A stretch of 64,000 nt of DNA from Herbaspirillum sp. meg3 (GCF_002257565.1 NZ_CP022736.1:372001-436000); one strand, 5' to 3'. Numbered from the stretch's first letter, positions 8,712 through 17,696 are shown. Made by a program: numbers and translations. The notes: generated from the sequence alone by a model not told the origin.

Positions 8712-10061
8712 TCAACTGAGGCCGAATTCTTCCAGCTTGCGGTAGAGCTGCTGACGCGATATGCCAAGACGACGCGCCGCATCGGAACGGCTGCCTGCCG
8801 CAGTTGCCAAGGCACGCACGATCATCTCGCGCTCAACGTAGCTGACCGCGTCCGCCATATTGCCATCCCAATCGATATCTGCTCGCGGCGCCGGTCCTGA
8901 GCTGGTCAGCAAACCGATGTGTTCGGCATCGATGAATTGACCATGACTGAGAACGGCGGCGCGCTCCATGGCGTTGCGCAATTCGCGTACGTTGCCGGGC
9001 CAGTGATAGGCCAGCAGCAGTTTGGCGGCAGTCGGGGTCAGGCGCTTCGGTGTGTCGCCGCTGATAAGGCGCAAGAAATGTTCGGCCAATTGCAGCACAT
9101 CGCTGAAACGTTCACGCAGCGGAGGAAGAATAATGGGAACAACTTGAAGTCGATACCAGAGATCTTCCCGGAAACGCCCCTCTTTGACTGCCGCCGGGAG
9201 ATCCCGGTGCGTCGCCGCCACAACGCGTACATTGACGGATATCACTTGATTTCCGCCGATGGGCGTCAGTTCGCGTTCTTGCAGTACACGCAGAATCTTG
9301 GCTTGCGTCGGCAAAGCCATATCACCAATCTCATCCAGGAATATGGTGCCGCCCTCGGCCTCGCGAAACCGTCCGACCCGATCGGCAACCGCCCCCGTGA
9401 ATGCGCCTTTGACATGGCCGAACAATTCGCTTTCCATGAGATCGGACGGGATCGCAGCGCAATTGACGGCGACGAATGGTTTGTCGGACCGCAGGCTGTT
9501 GCGATGCAAAGCGCGCGCCACCAACTCTTTACCGGTGCCGGTCTCGCCCGTGATCAGGACGGTCGCATCGCTGCCGGCAGCCAATCCGATCCGTTTGAAC
9601 ACCTGCCGCATGGCTTCACTGCTGCTGACGAGTTCGTGGCTATCTGCACGCGGCATTTCCTGGGTCGCTGCGGCGGATGCATCCGGATTCTCTTCTGCTA
9701 CGCGGCTATATTGCAGCGCCCGGGTGAGCATCTCTACAAGCGCATTTCTTGAGACCGGTTTGGTCAGATGATCGAAAGCGCCCAAACGCATTGCCTCGAT
9801 CGTATTGCTGCCGCTGGCATAGGCCGTGAGCATGATGCACGGTACGGTCGACATCTGCGCCGCGCGGCGCAGGAATATCAGACCGTCATCGCCGGGCAAG
9901 CGGAAGTCGACGATGACAGCATCCACCGCTTCGGTTCGAAGACGATGCAGACCGGCTTCGCAGGTACCCGCTTCAAGCACGGTGTGGCGAAGATCCTGCA
10001 GCGTCTCCGCCAGACTGCTGCGGAACGCAAGGTCATCGTCGATAATCAGGATACGTGCCAT
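8712..10061 (-). CDS. Sigma-54-dependent response regulator (NtrC family)
   Basis: Transcription activator of 449 residues with three domains. The receiver (1-115) has the acidic pocket DDD at 8-10, phospho-acceptor Asp52 and Lys101. The AAA+ domain (about 145-380) has Walker A GETGTGKE at 172-179 and the sigma-54 contact loop GAFTGA at 219-224. The C-terminal Fis-type helix-turn-helix ends SRSDAARRLGISRQQLYRKLEEF. It overlaps the histidine kinase gene by 16 bases, so the two are translationally linked and should form a cognate pair. The visible target is the adjacent secreted-protein gene. It is closest in layout to NtrC/DctD-type regulators. The signal is unknown. Confidence 0.93.
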   Translation of the reverse strand: MARILIIDDDLAFRSSLAETLQDLRHTVLEAGTCEAGLHRLRTEAVDAVIVDFRLPGDDGLIFLRRAAQMSTVPCIMLTAYASGSNTIEAMRLGAFDHLTKPVSRNALVEMLTRALQYSRVAEENPDASAAATQEMPRADSHELVSSSEAMRQVFKRIGLAAGSDATVLITGETGTGKELVARALHRNSLRSDKPFVAVNCAAIPSDLMESELFGHVKGAFTGAVADRVGRFREAEGGTIFLDEIGDMALPTQAKILRVLQERELTPIGGNQVISVNVRVVAATHRDLPAAVKEGRFREDLWYRLQVVPIILPPLRERFSDVLQLAEHFLRLISGDTPKRLTPTAAKLLLAYHWPGNVRELRNAMERAAVLSHGQFIDAEHIGLLTSSGPAPRADIDWDGNMADAVSYVEREMIVRALATAAGSRSDAARRLGISRQQLYRKLEEFGLS

Positions 10062-11377
10062 GGCAACTCCATTTCAAAACGCGCTCCAGGCGAGGTTTCC
10101 GCCAGTGTGATGCGACCGCCATGCGCCTGCATGATTTCTCGCACGAGCGCCAATCCCAATCCCGTGCCCCCAGGACGCGCAGTGGCAAATGGCTCAAAAA
10201 GACTGTCGCGCAGCTCAACGGGTATGCCCGCGCCATCGTCGGTGATCCATAATTGCAGCGCGCCATTCTGCAAACGGCGGGCACCGAGTTCGATACGGCC
10301 GGCCCGATCAGTGTGCGCCAGTGCATTCAGGATAAGGTTATCCAACGCCCGCGCCATTTGTTCGGGATCGAACGGACCGGAGCGCCGGGCCAAGAGTGCA
10401 GTGTCAGGATCAACCACTAAGTCTATGCGCACGCCGTTTTTCAATGCGGTCTCGATATGCGCTTGCCGCCGTTCGTTGATCCATTCGTACAAATCCACCG
10501 GCCTGCGCTCAACATGAAATGGCTGAGTCAACGCCAGGAGGCTAGACACCAGCGACTCCAGGCGTGCAGTCTGCGACAACACTGCTTCCAGTGCTCCCGC
10601 CACACGGGCTTCGCGCACATCGGAAGGTGCTGCCAGTGCGTTTTCCGCCTTCATCCGCATGGCGCCCAGAGGATTGCGGATTTCATGCGCCAGTCCGGCC
10701 GATACGCGTCCGAGCGTGGCCAATCGTTCCGCCTGAGTTAACTGGTTCGACAGTCGTGCGAACAGTTTCCTCCAGCGCGTGATCGTCCATCCCAGCCACG
10801 CGCCCGATACGATGACTACGCCCAGCAAGAGTCCCAAAGCGATGAGCAGTTGATTCAATACATCGACACCGAAGAGGGGCACACGCTTGAGCGTCCAGGC
10901 AACCAGGGAGGTGGCGTTGCCCTCCACGGGACAAGCTGCGAAAACGACGGCTTCCCGCAATCCGGGACGCACATCCGTAATCAGGCTGGAGGAATCTCTC
11001 GCGCGCTCGGCGGTTGACACGATGCGTTCAAGTTCGGCGCTTGGAGGATCGCGCTTGATGCCGGTACCGTCATAGGTCGGAAAAGCATAGGCGACCACCC
11101 CTTGCCCTGCCTGCCAGAAACCGCCCTCCACGCCGGATTCATCATTCAGGGCCAGATCAATTACCGCTTGTGCAGCCGAAGCCGACAGGGATGACGACGT
11201 ATCGCTCTTCGGCATCGCTGTCCGGGCACGTGAGGCGCCCACCCGAATTGTTTCGCAACTCGCCGAAACACGAGCGCGCGCCTGTGCAATTTGCGACGAC
11301 GCTCCTTGACGACTTAATTGCAACAGCAGCCACGCCAATATCAATGCGACCGTTGCAATCAGTATCCATAAAATCAA
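10046..11377 (-). CDS. Sensor histidine kinase
   Basis: Membrane histidine kinase of about 443 residues. TM1 (1-22) and TM2 (about 175-198) bracket a periplasmic sensor of roughly 150 residues with no family I recognise. A HisKA domain follows with phospho-acceptor His231 in LAHEIRNPLGAM, then an HATPase_c domain with the N box (DNLILNALAHTD), DDGAGIP and GGTGLGLALV. The start is odd: the TTG at 11377 has no ribosome binding site. A strong one (GGAGGAG, 11415-11421) is followed four bases later by an in-frame CTG at 11410, which would add LLLQKTIKRDL and a better positively charged N-terminus. It is the partner of the overlapping sigma-54 regulator. Confidence 0.9.
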   Translation of the reverse strand: MILWILIATVALILAWLLLQLSRQGASSQIAQARARVSASCETIRVGASRARTAMPKSDTSSSLSASAAQAVIDLALNDESGVEGGFWQAGQGVVAYAFPTYDGTGIKRDPPSAELERIVSTAERARDSSSLITDVRPGLREAVVFAACPVEGNATSLVAWTLKRVPLFGVDVLNQLLIALGLLLGVVIVSGAWLGWTITRWRKLFARLSNQLTQAERLATLGRVSAGLAHEIRNPLGAMRMKAENALAAPSDVREARVAGALEAVLSQTARLESLVSSLLALTQPFHVERRPVDLYEWINERRQAHIETALKNGVRIDLVVDPDTALLARRSGPFDPEQMARALDNLILNALAHTDRAGRIELGARRLQNGALQLWITDDGAGIPVELRDSLFEPFATARPGGTGLGLALVREIMQAHGGRITLAETSPGARFEMELPWHVS

Positions 11378-11617
11378 GAGATCACGTTTGATGGTCTTTT
11401 GTAGTAACAGAGGGCTCCTCCTCGGGAACGATACGACAGGATTATTGATTGATGCTATCAGAGAAATGCTGTTCTTTTTAGGGGGAGTCGGTACAAAAAA
11501 TTGTTGGTATTGCGTCCTTCAGGAAATGGCTGGATAGCCGACTGCGCGTTACTCTTAATTTTTTGAGATGGACCAGCCGCCAATAAAATCAAACAACGGT
11601 CTCCTCTGATCTATTTT

Positions 11618-12505
11618 TCAATGTTCTATTGAAGCGCGGCCCGACTCAAGCATGTCAACGACGAACTCGCGATAGCTGCGCATGGGGCGTCCCAATATCT
11701 TCTCCAGGATCTCTGCAGTGCCGTCTTGGGGATGCATCCCATGCTGTTGAATGCGAGCCATCATCAGCCGCATGTCATAGGCCAGCCAGTCAGGTGCATA
11801 GGCTTTCAGCTGCTGCTCGAAACCATCGAGGCCGTCGCCGCCATAGGTGATGGGTCGTTGCAGCACTTCACTCCAGATGCTCGCGGCCATCTCGCCAGTC
11901 AATGCTTCCGGTCCCGCCAGTTCGAGCATATTCCCGGGCAAGGCGTGGGCCGTGTGATGCCGGCGGAGCAGTTCGGCCGCAGCGATATCGGCAATGTCGC
12001 GCACATCCACCATCCGTACGCCCGCCGTGCCGATCGGCATCGGGTAGACGCCGTAGCCCTCGATGACGGATCGCACTTGTTCGTCGTTCTGCATGAAGTA
12101 AGTCGGGCGCAGGATGGTAGCAGGCATGTCGAGGCTTTCGATCATCCGCTCCACAGTGTGCTTGCCGGTAAAATGCGGCACATTGGTGTAGATATCGGCA
12201 TGGATCACGGACAAGTAGACGATGCGCTCAATGCCTGCTTCCCTGGCGAGGTTCAAGGTCGTCAGCGCCTGCGTGACTTCATCCGGAACGACGGCATTGA
12301 GCAGAAATAAAGTACGTACCGAAGACAAGGCTGCGCGCATGGATTCCGTGCTTGCCATGTCCCCGGCGACCTCTGTAACACCAGATGGAAGAGCCACTTT
12401 TCCTGGTGTACGGACCAGCGCTTTCACTTCTGTACCGCTGGATGCCAGGCGTTGGATGATTTTGGAACCTACGGTGCCCGATGCACCGGTGACGAGAATG
12501 CTCAT
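11618..12505 (-). CDS. NmrA-like NAD(P)-binding reductase/epimerase
   Basis: Atypical short-chain dehydrogenase of 295 residues. The N-terminus MSILVTGASGTVGSKIIQRL is the glycine-rich dinucleotide motif GxxGxxG. The body follows the NmrA/QOR2 pattern, including LFLLNAVVPDEVTQALTTLNLAREAGIERIVYLS and ILRPTYFMQN. The canonical Tyr-x3-Lys is absent, as in NmrA-type proteins, which act as redox sensors or quinone/isoflavone-type reductases. It lies 27 bases downstream of the quinone oxidoreductase gene on the same strand, so they probably form an operon read away from the LysR gene at 13567. Confidence 0.85.
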   Translation of the reverse strand: MSILVTGASGTVGSKIIQRLASSGTEVKALVRTPGKVALPSGVTEVAGDMASTESMRAALSSVRTLFLLNAVVPDEVTQALTTLNLAREAGIERIVYLSVIHADIYTNVPHFTGKHTVERMIESLDMPATILRPTYFMQNDEQVRSVIEGYGVYPMPIGTAGVRMVDVRDIADIAAAELLRRHHTAHALPGNMLELAGPEALTGEMAASIWSEVLQRPITYGGDGLDGFEQQLKAYAPDWLAYDMRLMMARIQQHGMHPQDGTAEILEKILGRPMRSYREFVVDMLESGRASIEH

Positions 12506-12532
12506 GATGTGTTTTCTTTCTGAAAATACTGA

Positions 12533-13465
12533 TTAAAGGGAGAAGTCCACGACGGTCTTGCCGATTTGCGGACGGGTACGGTTACGTTCGATTGCTGCGG
12601 GCAGGTCATCAAAGCTCACAACGGCGTCGATCCGGGACTGCAAGCTTCCTCGTGCCACTTCATCGGCAATCAGGCGGAGCCTCTCGGCGTCAGGCTTGTT
12701 CATGAACCATAGCCCGCGGCGGCCGGCGGGCGTGCTTGCCAGGATGGCAGGCGATGCGGTGCTGACGATCGTGCCGTTTTCGGTAAGCACCGACCACGAA
12801 CGATCCAGGACATCTCCACCGACATAATCCAGCACGAGATCGATGTCTTTGAGGGCCCCCTCAAATCGACCTTGCTGGTAATCGATGACATGGTCCGCAC
12901 CTAAACTATGGACATAATCGAAGTGGTCTTTCAAAGCGGTGGCGAATACCACGGCACCAGCCTGATGCGCAAACTGCACAGCGAAACCGCCCAGACCGCC
13001 CGCTGCACCTTGGACGAGGATGCGCTGCCCTGCGCGTATCGGGCCTGCAAAATGAAGGCTCTGCCAAGCGGCGACGGAAGCGACAGGCAAGGCCGCAGCT
13101 TCCACCAAACTCAGCAGCTCCGGCACCAAGCTGAGATTTGCCTCGCTCACCGCCACCAGCTCGGCATAGGCGCCAAGGCTGCCAAGCGCTCCCATCACAC
13201 GGTCACCCTTGCGCAAACGGGTGACGCCCGGCCCGACCGCTTCGACGATGCCGGCGAGTTCGATTCCGAGGACTGCAGGCAACTGCAAAGGGAAGGCGTC
13301 CCTGACATAACCTTCCCGGACTTTCCAGTCCAGTCCGTTGACGCCGGCAGCGTGGACACGGACCAGCACCTGACCGGCGCCAGCTGTCGGAGCGTCCAGG
13401 GTGGAAATACTGACAGCGTCAGGACCGCCGTATTGAGTAAGCATTAATGCACGAACGTTTTTCAT
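12533..13465 (-). CDS. Zinc-free medium-chain quinone oxidoreductase
   Basis: NADP-dependent medium-chain dehydrogenase/reductase of 310 residues. The N-terminal GroES-like domain has GVNGLDWKVREGY and PAVLGIELAGIVEAVGPGV. The Rossmann domain has ILVQGAAGGLGGFAVQFAHQAGA near residue 150. The structural-zinc cysteines and catalytic zinc ligands are missing, which points to the quinone reductase (QorA/zeta-crystallin) branch. It is the first gene of a two-gene operon with the NmrA-like gene and is divergent from a LysR regulator 100 bases away that probably controls it. A role in quinone or enone detoxification is an inference. Confidence 0.87.
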   Translation of the reverse strand: MKNVRALMLTQYGGPDAVSISTLDAPTAGAGQVLVRVHAAGVNGLDWKVREGYVRDAFPLQLPAVLGIELAGIVEAVGPGVTRLRKGDRVMGALGSLGAYAELVAVSEANLSLVPELLSLVEAAALPVASVAAWQSLHFAGPIRAGQRILVQGAAGGLGGFAVQFAHQAGAVVFATALKDHFDYVHSLGADHVIDYQQGRFEGALKDIDLVLDYVGGDVLDRSWSVLTENGTIVSTASPAILASTPAGRRGLWFMNKPDAERLRLIADEVARGSLQSRIDAVVSFDDLPAAIERNRTRPQIGKTVVDFSL

Positions 13466-13566
13466 CTCAAACTCCTTTTAGTTGGGTACGAGCCAAAGAT
13501 AATGGGTTTCATATTTAAAACAAAGACCATAAAATGTAGACACTCTGTATCAATATTGGGACATCT

Positions 13567-14442
13567 ATGGATCTGAACGCCCTTGAAGACTTTCGCCTGG
13601 TCGCCACTCACGGTGGCTTTGGCCGGGCCAGCCGCGCTAGCGGCCGCTCCAAAGCGACGTTGTCGCGCCGTGTTGCAGAGCTGGAAGAAGCGTTGGGCAT
13701 CCGACTTATCGAACGAGGCATGCGCAGCCTGGAACTGACGGAAGGCGGGCAGCTATTGCTGACGGGAACCGAGGGGCCGATGCGCGATGTCGTTGACACG
13801 CTGGAGGAGGTGCGGGAAGGCATGGCCAGCCCGAAAGGTCGCCTGCGTATCGCGGCGCCGCTGGTTTTTTCCCAATTGGCGCTGGGGCGGTTAGCCGCCC
13901 AATTCGTGGCGAGCTATCCTGAGGTCGAGATCGAAGCCGTGGCGGAAGACAGGCTGGTTGATCTGGTGGAAGAACATTTCGATGTGACGATTCGCATCAA
14001 TCCACGCAAGGACAGCAATCTGGTCGGAAGGTGTTTTGCGAAGGATCGTCTGGTCTTGGCAGCTGCACCATCTTTTCGGGTACCACGCAGGCGTAGTGAC
14101 ACGCCTTTCGCGGTTCCGGCGGTGGTGATGCCGACCTATCGCGAAGGAGACATCTGGACCATGCGTGATAGCAAGCTCGCCATCGAACCGCAGCCGGTGT
14201 TGCGCCTGTCCTCGTTGCTGATGGTGCGCGATGCGATCATTGCGGGTGCCGGAGTGGCATTGATACCTCAGTCCATCATCGGTGGCGCGATCGAGAAAGG
14301 TGAACTGGCGATATGGGGAGAAGTGGGCGAAGAAGTCGAACTCTGGATCTTGCACATTTCCCGTCGCTTGCAGAGTCCTAAAGTTCGCGCTTTCGTAGAG
14401 TTTATGTGTACACAGTATCGGAGTGGTGCATTTACTATTTGA
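13567..14442 (+). CDS. LysR family transcriptional regulator
   Basis: DNA-binding regulator of 291 residues. The winged helix-turn-helix occupies residues 1-60 (MDLNALEDFRLVATHGGFGRAS, then SKATLSRRVAELEEALGIRLIER). An effector-binding PBP-like domain follows from about residue 90. It belongs to the type that typically sits opposite oxidoreductase operons, and the divergent quinone reductase and NmrA-like genes are its likely targets. The shared control region is 13466-13566. The effector is unknown. Confidence 0.9.
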   Translation: MDLNALEDFRLVATHGGFGRASRASGRSKATLSRRVAELEEALGIRLIERGMRSLELTEGGQLLLTGTEGPMRDVVDTLEEVREGMASPKGRLRIAAPLVFSQLALGRLAAQFVASYPEVEIEAVAEDRLVDLVEEHFDVTIRINPRKDSNLVGRCFAKDRLVLAAAPSFRVPRRRSDTPFAVPAVVMPTYREGDIWTMRDSKLAIEPQPVLRLSSLLMVRDAIIAGAGVALIPQSIIGGAIEKGELAIWGEVGEEVELWILHISRRLQSPKVRAFVEFMCTQYRSGAFTI

Positions 14443-14524
14443 TGTCGGTTCACGGCCGAGACCGGATAGCGACGCACTTCCTCTACGATTTCTCTTAGTG
14501 TTTATTGCCGCCGTTCCTGGACAG

Positions 14525-15925
14525 TTAAACCACCGCAGTGCTGAACGACTCGGGCCGCCGCGCAAGCAGATGAGACAGTCGTTGAAGACCCGCCTGCAAG
14601 CGTCCACGATCCTTGATGCTGCCCAATGAGATTCGAATTGCATTCACTGATCCGCTGGCAGTTGCGAATGCTTCCGACGGTGTGACTGCGATGCCTTCGC
14701 CGTCGGCTGCCCGCGCAAGCTGTGATGAGTTCCAATACGCCGGCAACTCGAGCCATACATGCAGGCCGTCTCCGGCGCCGCTGTACCTCCCCGCCAGAAT
14801 ATCCCGAGCCATCTGGTGGCGCAGGCGTGCCTCGTTGCGTACGCCCTCCATCAATCCGTCTGCCGAACCGTCGAGGATCCATTGAGTCGCCAGTGCCGCC
14901 GTCAAAGGAGCGACCATCAGTGCAAATGATCTTAGCGCGACCAGGAAACGTTCGCGTTCATAGGGGTCGCGTATTAACACGAAGGCGACACGCAAGCCGG
15001 GCGTCAGGCATTTCGACAGGGTTGAGATGTAGACCACCTGTTCCGGGGCAAACGTGGCAATAGGTGGTGGCGGTGCATCGGCAAGAAGCCAGTAGGGATC
15101 GTCCTCGACGATGCGCACATTGCGGCGCTTCGCGATGCCGGCGAGCTCTTTGCGCCGACGCTCCGGAATGGTGATGGCGGTGGGGTTCTGTAATGTCGGA
15201 TTGAGGTAGACCAACCCAGGCTTGTGCTGGCGGCACGCTTCCTCGAGCATCTCAGGCACCATACCGTGCTTGTCCGCTTCCACTGCAATGACTTGCCGGC
15301 CGAATTGGATCGCTGCGGCACGCAAGCCGGGGTAACTTATTGGTTCTGCCAGGATGACATCGCCGGGCTCGGTCAGCGCAAGGATCAATGCGGCGATCGC
15401 CGCTTGCGCACCCGGACAGACAACAACCTGTCGAGAATCCAGATTTCCAAACATCGGTGCCAGCCATTTGGCTCCAGCCTTACGGCCGGAGTCGCTTCCC
15501 CCGGCCAAGTGATAAGTCATCAGCAATTCATTATCTGCTCTCATCAATACTTGAGACAAACCTTGCTTCAACATGTCGTCGAAGTCCACGCCATCCGGTG
15601 GTGGTGGGGTATTCATGCTCAGGTCGAGGATCGAGGTCAGTTCGACTTTCGGCGCCGCGACATAAGTGCCTCGGGCACCGCGGCCCTCCAACAAGTTGCG
15701 GCGTCTGGCTTCGTCGTATGCGCGCGTGATTGTCGTCAGGTCGACGTCCAGCTGTGCTGCCAACTGGCGCTGCGTAGGCAGACGATCACCCGGTTTCAGC
15801 AATCCTTCTGCTATCGCCGCCTGCAACGCATCCGCAATCTGCAAAAAACGTGGCCCACCGTGCAAGGCCAATCGCGGCAACCAGATTGGCAAGTTTTTAT
15901 CTTGTATGGCTTTCAACTGGGACAT
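14525..15925 (-). CDS. MocR/PdxR-type regulator (GntR HTH fused to aminotransferase fold)
   Basis: Chimeric regulator of 466 residues. Residues about 20-90 are a GntR winged helix (LQIADALQAAIAEGLLKPGDRLPTQRQLAAQL, then TTITRAYDEARRRNLLEGRGARGTYV). Residues about 110-460 are a fold-type I aminotransferase domain, with the PLP lysine in STLSKCLTPGLRV and an aspartate in VEDDPYW. Known members such as PdxR, GabR and TauR sense PLP with or without an amino acid and usually regulate a divergent gene. Here the only divergent neighbour is the small membrane protein gene at 16203, 277 bases away. An enzymatic role is possible but the fused HTH argues for regulation. Confidence 0.9.
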   Translation of the reverse strand: MSQLKAIQDKNLPIWLPRLALHGGPRFLQIADALQAAIAEGLLKPGDRLPTQRQLAAQLDVDLTTITRAYDEARRRNLLEGRGARGTYVAAPKVELTSILDLSMNTPPPPDGVDFDDMLKQGLSQVLMRADNELLMTYHLAGGSDSGRKAGAKWLAPMFGNLDSRQVVVCPGAQAAIAALILALTEPGDVILAEPISYPGLRAAAIQFGRQVIAVEADKHGMVPEMLEEACRQHKPGLVYLNPTLQNPTAITIPERRRKELAGIAKRRNVRIVEDDPYWLLADAPPPPIATFAPEQVVYISTLSKCLTPGLRVAFVLIRDPYERERFLVALRSFALMVAPLTAALATQWILDGSADGLMEGVRNEARLRHQMARDILAGRYSGAGDGLHVWLELPAYWNSSQLARAADGEGIAVTPSEAFATASGSVNAIRISLGSIKDRGRLQAGLQRLSHLLARRPESFSTAVV

Positions 15926-16202
15926 TTTGTCTCAATGTATGGAAATTGCTTTCAAGTAGTATGCATCAGAACGTGCAGCAACATCATCCTTGCCGGCAGT
16001 CGCTGACGTTTTCTCCTCTCTCATCTGCATTCTGCAAATCACTCCGCTGGATGCTCTTGTTATTTCGCAGGTAGGTGTAGTGAAAGATTCAAGCAAGATG
16101 CCTGGGGATGGGTTTGAACAAAAATGAAGCTGCTGAAGCGGCGTTTTGAGGTAGTGCTCTTCACCATAGTTAGTGTCAAGTCATAGTCTGGAAATACGCA
16201 AA

Positions 16203-16442
16203 ATGATGGATTGGGTCCCTATAGTTTTCGTTACGTTCAAGGTTCTCGTGCTCGGTATAGGCATGTTCTTCGCCATCAAGTGGCATTACGATCAAGGGAA
16301 GAAGAAAAAGGGAGCGGAAACGCGCGCGGTGCTGCGCGCGGGCAGCAAGGCAGTCGTAGTCTTCGTGCTGTTGCTCCTGGGGCTGTGGCTAGGCACCTTT
16401 GTCCTTGCCAGGACCCTCGGTTTGGACTTGACCTTCCCATGA
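16203..16442 (+). CDS. Small membrane protein of unknown function
   Basis: A 79-residue protein with two hydrophobic helices (residues about 5-25 and 48-70) separated by a very basic loop (YDQGKKKKGAETRAVLRAGSK), so the loop should face the cytoplasm. I do not recognise a family. Two in-frame ATGs occur at 16203 and 16206 with GGAAA eight bases before the first; the longer GTG start at 16173 has no ribosome binding site. It is divergent from the MocR-type regulator, which makes it a candidate target. Confidence 0.6.
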   Translation: MMDWVPIVFVTFKVLVLGIGMFFAIKWHYDQGKKKKGAETRAVLRAGSKAVVVFVLLLLGLWLGTFVLARTLGLDLTFP

Positions 16443-16752
16443 TGGCGAACAATAGTCGGTCGATATCCAGTGATGCGACAGCTATCTTGGGTAGTTGAAA
16501 ACAGTGTCGGATTTCTTTTGTCTCGCGAACGGTTCGATGCAAGATGCCCTCTCACAACTTTGCCTGGCGACCTACTCTCCTGATGTGAAGTTTGAGATCC
16601 CGCGTAACGCTTGCGGCTTCTTCGAGTTTGCGCGCGGAGGAGTTGATCGATCCAGGACGGGCGCGGACTGCTCAGGCATTTGCACGTAGAGGGTGCTAGT
16701 CCTGGAGGCCGGACCTTGATTTCTTCCGTATGCACGGCCAAATAAATAGTTA

Positions 16753-16928
16753 TAGGTAATATCGCCTATTACCTGTATATTCAAATACGTACTTGCATCA
16801 AGTCTTCAATATTGTCGGTCCCAATTCTGCATGGCTGTATCTCTAGTCGTTCTGTCTTATCTCCTTCGGTCTTAAATCTTGGTTTCAAGTGCCTCATAGG
16901 CATGTCGCCTATTTTTGACAAAAAAGGA
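16753..16928 (+). promoter_or_regulatory. Structured 5' leader of the cold-shock gene
   Basis: The long untranslated stretch before the csp start holds a hairpin at 16755-16776 (AGGTAATA / TATTACCT) and a second at 16896-16912 (ATAGGC / GCCTAT) followed directly by TTTTT, which looks like an intrinsic terminator placed just ahead of the AGGAA ribosome binding site (16924-16928). The first hairpin's loop and 3' arm contain another GCCTAT (16765-16770), part of a 9-base repeat TCGCCTATT seen in both places, so it could pair with ATAGGC instead. Upstream of 16753, back to 16443, nothing is recognised. Confidence 0.45.
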
Positions 16929-16934
16929 ATAAAA

Positions 16935-17147
16935 ATGACTAATCAAACAGGTATCGTAAAGTGGTTCAATGACGCTAAAGGCTTTGGCTTTATCACGCCA
17001 GATGCAGGTGGCCCCGATTTGTTCGCCCACTTTCAAGACATTCAATCGACCGGCTTTAAGAGCCTTTCCGAAAACCAACGTGTGTCATTTGACCGCAGCG
17101 TTGGCGCTAAAGGCGAAAAGGCCGGCAACATTCAGGTTCTTTCCTGA
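16935..17147 (+). CDS. Cold-shock protein (CspA family)
   Basis: Small RNA/ssDNA-binding OB-fold protein of 70 residues that acts as an RNA chaperone. It has the two RNP motifs KGFGFI (residues 14-19) and DLFAHF (residues 28-33, a variant of VFVHF), and begins TGIVKWFNDAK as family members do. I start at the ATG at 16935, seven bases after AGGAA; the longer frame to 16812 is leader sequence. The second RNP has Leu-Phe-Ala in place of the common Val-Phe-Val. The long structured leader suggests post-transcriptional control as in E. coli cspA. Confidence 0.95.
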   Translation: MTNQTGIVKWFNDAKGFGFITPDAGGPDLFAHFQDIQSTGFKSLSENQRVSFDRSVGAKGEKAGNIQVLS

Positions 17148-17232
17148 TTCAGATTGCGTAGTTGGGTCAAGCCCTGAAACAGGGCCAAAGCAGCTGTTAG
17201 TTCAGGCTCATTCGTATTTATTACGGCGTACT

Positions 17233-17247
17233 GTGCAGATAGCACGG
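17233..17247 (+). repeat. Direct repeat copy 1 (GTGCAGATAGCACGG)
   Basis: A 15-base sequence that recurs exactly at 17591-17605. Its first 13 bases form a small hairpin, GTGC / GCAC around AGATA. The copies lie 358 bases apart in non-coding DNA downstream of the cold-shock gene. Confidence 0.7.
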
Positions 17248-17369
17248 ATGCCGGAAGAAAAATATGGGCTCTGACAACACATTCACCTGTTGCGGATTTC
17301 GCTCAAGGCGGGATCACACAGTGCGCAGACAGGTTCTTACCGGCTTAAACCCTCGTCACTGAGGATTTA

Positions 17370-17383
17370 GGAAAATGGTTTAG
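17370..17383 (+). repeat. Direct repeat copy 1 (GGAAAATGGTTTAG)
   Basis: A 14-base sequence repeated exactly at 17486-17499, 116 bases downstream, nested between the two copies of the 15-base repeat. No open frame continues from the ATG inside either copy. Confidence 0.65.
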
Positions 17384-17485
17384 CCTTTCGGTGCCTGGGA
17401 TACCAGGCGCTAGTGAGAAGAAACAGCGCTAAAGCGACATCTTCGAACGCGCAATTGACTCTAATCGGCCAGCGGCATTACCACT

Positions 17486-17499
17486 GGAAAATGGTTTAG
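17486..17499 (+). repeat. Direct repeat copy 2 (GGAAAATGGTTTAG)
   Basis: Second exact copy of the 14-base repeat at 17370. The bases on either side do not match, so the duplicated unit is short. Confidence 0.65.
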
Positions 17500-17590
17500 T
17501 TGATTTGTGAAGCAAATAATTCACCTTTGAGGACGTCCTCATTGCAAAGCGATGAGTGAAGGCATCAGAGGATTGGAGTTCTGGCGCACC

Positions 17591-17605
17591 GTGCAGATAG
17601 CACGG
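17591..17605 (+). repeat. Direct repeat copy 2 (GTGCAGATAGCACGG)
   Basis: Second exact copy of the 15-base hairpin repeat at 17233. It lies 67 bases before the terminator-like hairpin at 17672. Confidence 0.7.
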
Positions 17606-17671
17606 GTGTCCATGACCTGATGACACTCAGCAGATAGTTGAGGTCATTCGATACTAGTCATAGTGAATGAA

Positions 17672-17696
17672 AGGCCCGCCATTGGTGGGCTTTTTG
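17672..17696 (+). terminator. Rho-independent terminator in the non-coding stretch
   Basis: A seven-pair stem, GCCCGCC with GGTGGGC (one G-T pair), around an ATT loop is followed by TTTTT. It is oriented for plus-strand transcription and is 525 bases past the cold-shock stop, so it may end a long 3' region or an unannotated small RNA. Confidence 0.65.
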
